Shown here: positions 15,277 to 16,901 of the stretch, piece after piece
How positions within the stretch are numbered: position 1 is the first letter of the stretch
Layout of the letters: every line of letters begins with the position of its first letter
Source of the DNA: Chromera velia
Lineage: Eukaryota; Sar; Chromeraceae
DNA length: 16,901 bases
Reading direction: 5' to 3'
Assembly: GCA_018398765.1 (NCBI GenBank)
Contig: JAHBMJ010002297.1
Location: 2,672 to 19,572, forward strand
Notes under the pieces: model-generated
Told to the model about the DNA's origin: nothing
What the model saw: the letters and a program-made list of their open reading frames with translations, nothing else
Databases searched by the model: none
Made by a program: the position numbers and the translations under genes

Positions 15277-16380
15277 CTAGCAGGGCGGGGCGTTCCCCAG
15301 CCTAAGCTGAGGTATCAGACCCCGTCCTCGGGGCCCGCCAGAGTCTGCTGCCCTGGCCGCTGCTGCATGATTGTTCGTTGTTCGAGCCACGGCTCTGGAT
15401 CCGCGTTGGCTTTCCGGCCTGAAAATCGATCTGAAACGGCATGTAATTTGGGCTTCCTCGCTCTTTTTGTTTGCTTTATCAATCTTCTTCTGCCGCTCCC
15501 TCCTTCCCCACCCTAACGCTCCTTCGGTCGTCTCTAAGTTATCAATTGTCTCCTCATATTCTTTTGTTAGTCTCTCGATCGCCCGCTGCCTTCCGGTGAT
15601 TCCTGCATGTTTGGCCGTCAGAGCGTCTCCCTCTATGTGTCCGTACCATCCTGGACACTCCTCAAACACCCTCCGTCTGAATGACGCCCATCCCAAAAAC
15701 TCATCCACTCCGGTATGACATTCATTCAACAGAAAACAGAGAAGCGTCGAGTTGTCCCTTTTTCCCTCTTCTCTGTTGAGCCCTCCTCTTTTTGTGGCTG
15801 CCTTTCTGGCTCTTTCTTCCATCTTACTGTCGCATTTCCCTTCTATCTTTCTGAACATTTCTGCTCTCTCTCTGTCAAAAACAGGACATTCTGTTACCAA
15901 ATGGATTTCATCTTCCACCACCTCGATTCCTAACCACCCTCCGAGTCGACAGAACTGGCACATCCTTTTCTGTAACGGCACCTTCTCTCCCCCCCTTACC
16001 GGAATTTTTCCCTGAGTCGCAGCCACAGCCCTGTCTCCCACCCTGCATGCTGCTCTCCTCCTGTGTTCTGATCGCGGCGCCACTCTCGTATAGCAAAAAG
16101 GGGCTCTCCTTATTCTCTCTCTGTCTATTTTCATTGTCGAGCCAACCTTTCTACCTGCTCTGTCTTCAAACAAAGAAAGGTGGAGACGGTTTCCGTTTGA
16201 AACCTTTCTGTGCACATCAGCTATCATCACTCCTGTCAGTTCTGCCTTCTCCTGACTGCTCTTCTCTCTTATGTTTCTTTCTATTCTATGTGCAAACTCC
16301 TCTCTCTTCTTCTCGTCTAGCTCATTTTTTGTTCTCTTCAGCAGCCATCTCTCTATCCTGTCTACTCTCTCGTTGACTAC
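15277..16380 (-). CDS. LINE ORF2 C-terminal segment with zinc knuckle
   Basis: In the same frame directly after TAG 16383-16381, it continues with VVNERVDRIERWLLKRTKNE, reaches the first ATG pair at 16230-16225 (MMIADVHRKVSNGNRLHLSL) and ends at TAG 15279-15277. Counting from 16230, Cys91, Cys94, His110 and Cys115 (CQFC ... EDEIHLVTEC) form CX2C-X15-HX4C. This is the C-terminal zinc knuckle common after the reverse transcriptase in LINE proteins and thought to help bind template RNA. A basic, helical region follows (ERLTKEYEETIDNLE, then RRERQKKIDKANKKSEEAQ). An Ala/Arg/Gly-rich end closes the protein, with AVARTTNNHAAAARAADSGG. It lies next to the (ATCA)n tail. Zinc-binding residues are all present. 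Confidence 0.75.
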   Translation of the reverse strand, partial: VVNERVDRIERWLLKRTKNELDEKKREEFAHRIERNIREKSSQEKAELTGVMIADVHRKVSNGNRLHLSLFEDRAGRKVGSTMKIDRERIRRAPFCYTRVAPRSEHRRRAACRVGDRAVAATQGKIPVRGGEKVPLQKRMCQFCRLGGWLGIEVVEDEIHLVTECPVFDRERAEMFRKIEGKCDSKMEERARKAATKRGGLNREEGKRDNSTLLCFLLNECHTGVDEFLGWASFRRRVFEECPGWYGHIEGDALTAKHAGITGRQRAIERLTKEYEETIDNLETTEGALGWGRRERQKKIDKANKKSEEAQITCRFRSIFRPESQRGSRAVARTTNNHAAAARAADSGGPRGRGLIPQLRLGNAPPC

Positions 16381-16901
16381 CTATGTTCCTCTCTGTCCTA
16401 CGCTTCCTTTTAGTCTTTCTCTTGCAAAAGGGTGCATTCCTCTGTCTGTGTAGAGTGCCTGTGCACATTGTTTCAGATGAGGGAAAAGATGAAAAGGATG
16501 CATTCCTTTCCCCCCCCCCATTTCGTTCTCTATCCCCTCTCTCAGGCATGTAAGGATTGCCTGCCCTACCGCTTCGTTTCTTCTCTCCTTTAAAGCCTTC
16601 CCTGCCCACCGGATCGTTCTGGAAGCCACTTCGAGATCAATTGGAATGAAACCTCCTTCTATCATCAGCGTGTCACAATTCTTTTTCTTTCTCAAATCCA
16701 AAACAAACCTAACAAATCTCCTTTGCTTCTCGTCGAATTCTGCATACGCGCTATCTGGGCATGCATGGATTTTGCATCCATACAACCATACGGCGTGCAC
16801 TGTCTGTTTAAATATATTGAAGCAATCAGTGGGTGCAATCCCTCCCTCCCTTCTTATCTTCCCCATCAGTCCCTGCATGCATCTCTCTGCTTTGATTGAC
16901 C
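16381..16901 (-). CDS. LINE ORF2 segment: RT thumb/connection region (5' end outside window)
   Basis: The frame is open from the window edge to TAG 16383-16381. It reads MGKIRREGGIAPTDCFNIFK, then QTVHAVWLYGCKIHACPDSA, then EKQRRFVRFVLDLRKKKNCD, then MIEGGFIPIDLEVASRTIRW. The order LYG-C, a basic QRRFVRFVL helix, and then E-G-x-x-P with a basic arginine segment is what follows the reverse transcriptase palm in LINE proteins. There it forms the thumb and the linker to the C-terminal domain. The catalytic DD motif would lie upstream of 16901 and cannot be checked. Near the end, GMHPFHLFPHLKQC is followed by ALYTDRGMHPFARERLKGSV, with GMHPF occurring twice. The single TAG ends this segment, but the same frame goes straight on into the next entry with no shift, so both were one protein. 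Confidence 0.75.
   Translation of the reverse strand, partial: SIKAERCMQGLMGKIRREGGIAPTDCFNIFKQTVHAVWLYGCKIHACPDSAYAEFDEKQRRFVRFVLDLRKKKNCDTLMIEGGFIPIDLEVASRTIRWAGKALKERRNEAVGQAILTCLREGIENEMGGGKGMHPFHLFPHLKQCAQALYTDRGMHPFARERLKGSVGQRGT

Larger units (their letters stand above)
15196..16901 (-). mobile_element. LINE (non-LTR retrotransposon), 3' part
   Basis: The minus strand carries the region after the reverse transcriptase fingers and palm, then a C-terminal CCHC-like zinc knuckle. A (ATCA)n tail follows at 15230-15196, about 45 bp after the stop. The element continues beyond the right edge, where the catalytic RT motifs should lie. Apart from one TAG (16383-16381) the frame is intact over some 1,600 bp, much better preserved than the copia element. 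Confidence 0.8.

Noticed and set aside
15371-16453. Several plus-strand Ser/Leu/Phe-rich ORFs
   Set aside because: They are shadows of the LINE frame on the minus strand, which has recognisable family motifs.

Overview
The window looks like nuclear DNA of a eukaryote with a repeat-rich genome. The signs are spliced-looking coding segments with GT/AG borders, decayed Ty1/copia and LINE-type retrotransposons, a tRNA-like head with pol III box motifs, minisatellites, and long AT-rich gaps. There is no operon, no Shine-Dalgarno pattern and no bacterial-type gene density. An algal or other protist genome, for instance a chromerid-like alveolate, would fit the frequent TGCATGCA palindromes and the charged, Thr/Ala-rich proteins. 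That placement is inference only; nothing here fixes the taxon.

Layout: 56-924 (minus) holds at least two exons of an unrecognised helical protein that runs off the left edge. 925-2760 is mostly non-coding, with one doubtful coding segment near 2025-2280 and an AT-rich tract. 2766-3071 (plus) is a possible terminal exon. 3072-4090 is A-rich non-coding DNA. 4094-4480 is a degraded tRNA-like head followed by a roughly 30-bp degenerate repeat, a SINE candidate. 4780-7381 is a broken Ty1/copia element: linker, reverse transcriptase and RNase H remnants, polypurine tract and a 3' LTR. 7460-8300 carries a family of near-perfect hairpins inside duplicated blocks. 8340-10100 is C-rich and then repetitive DNA with three diverged cassettes ending in splice-donor-like sites on the minus strand. 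10742-11104 (minus) is an orphan ORF. 11283-11990 is a repeat cluster (85-bp direct repeats around a foldback). 12231-12578 (plus) is the best complete gene, encoding a 115-residue two-helix membrane protein with a Cys-rich tail. 13089-13235 is a 36-bp by 4 minisatellite and 13526-14595 a 35-bp by about 30 minisatellite. 15196-16901 (minus) is the 3' part of a LINE.

The recognisable protein functions are mostly mobile-element functions (reverse transcription, RNase H, zinc knuckle). The host genes are unrecognised and show no joint pathway. The most interesting signals are structural: arrays open in every frame, a dispersed hairpin family, a repeat pair whose differences are all same-direction transitions, and two otherwise clean coding tracts each broken by a single TAG.
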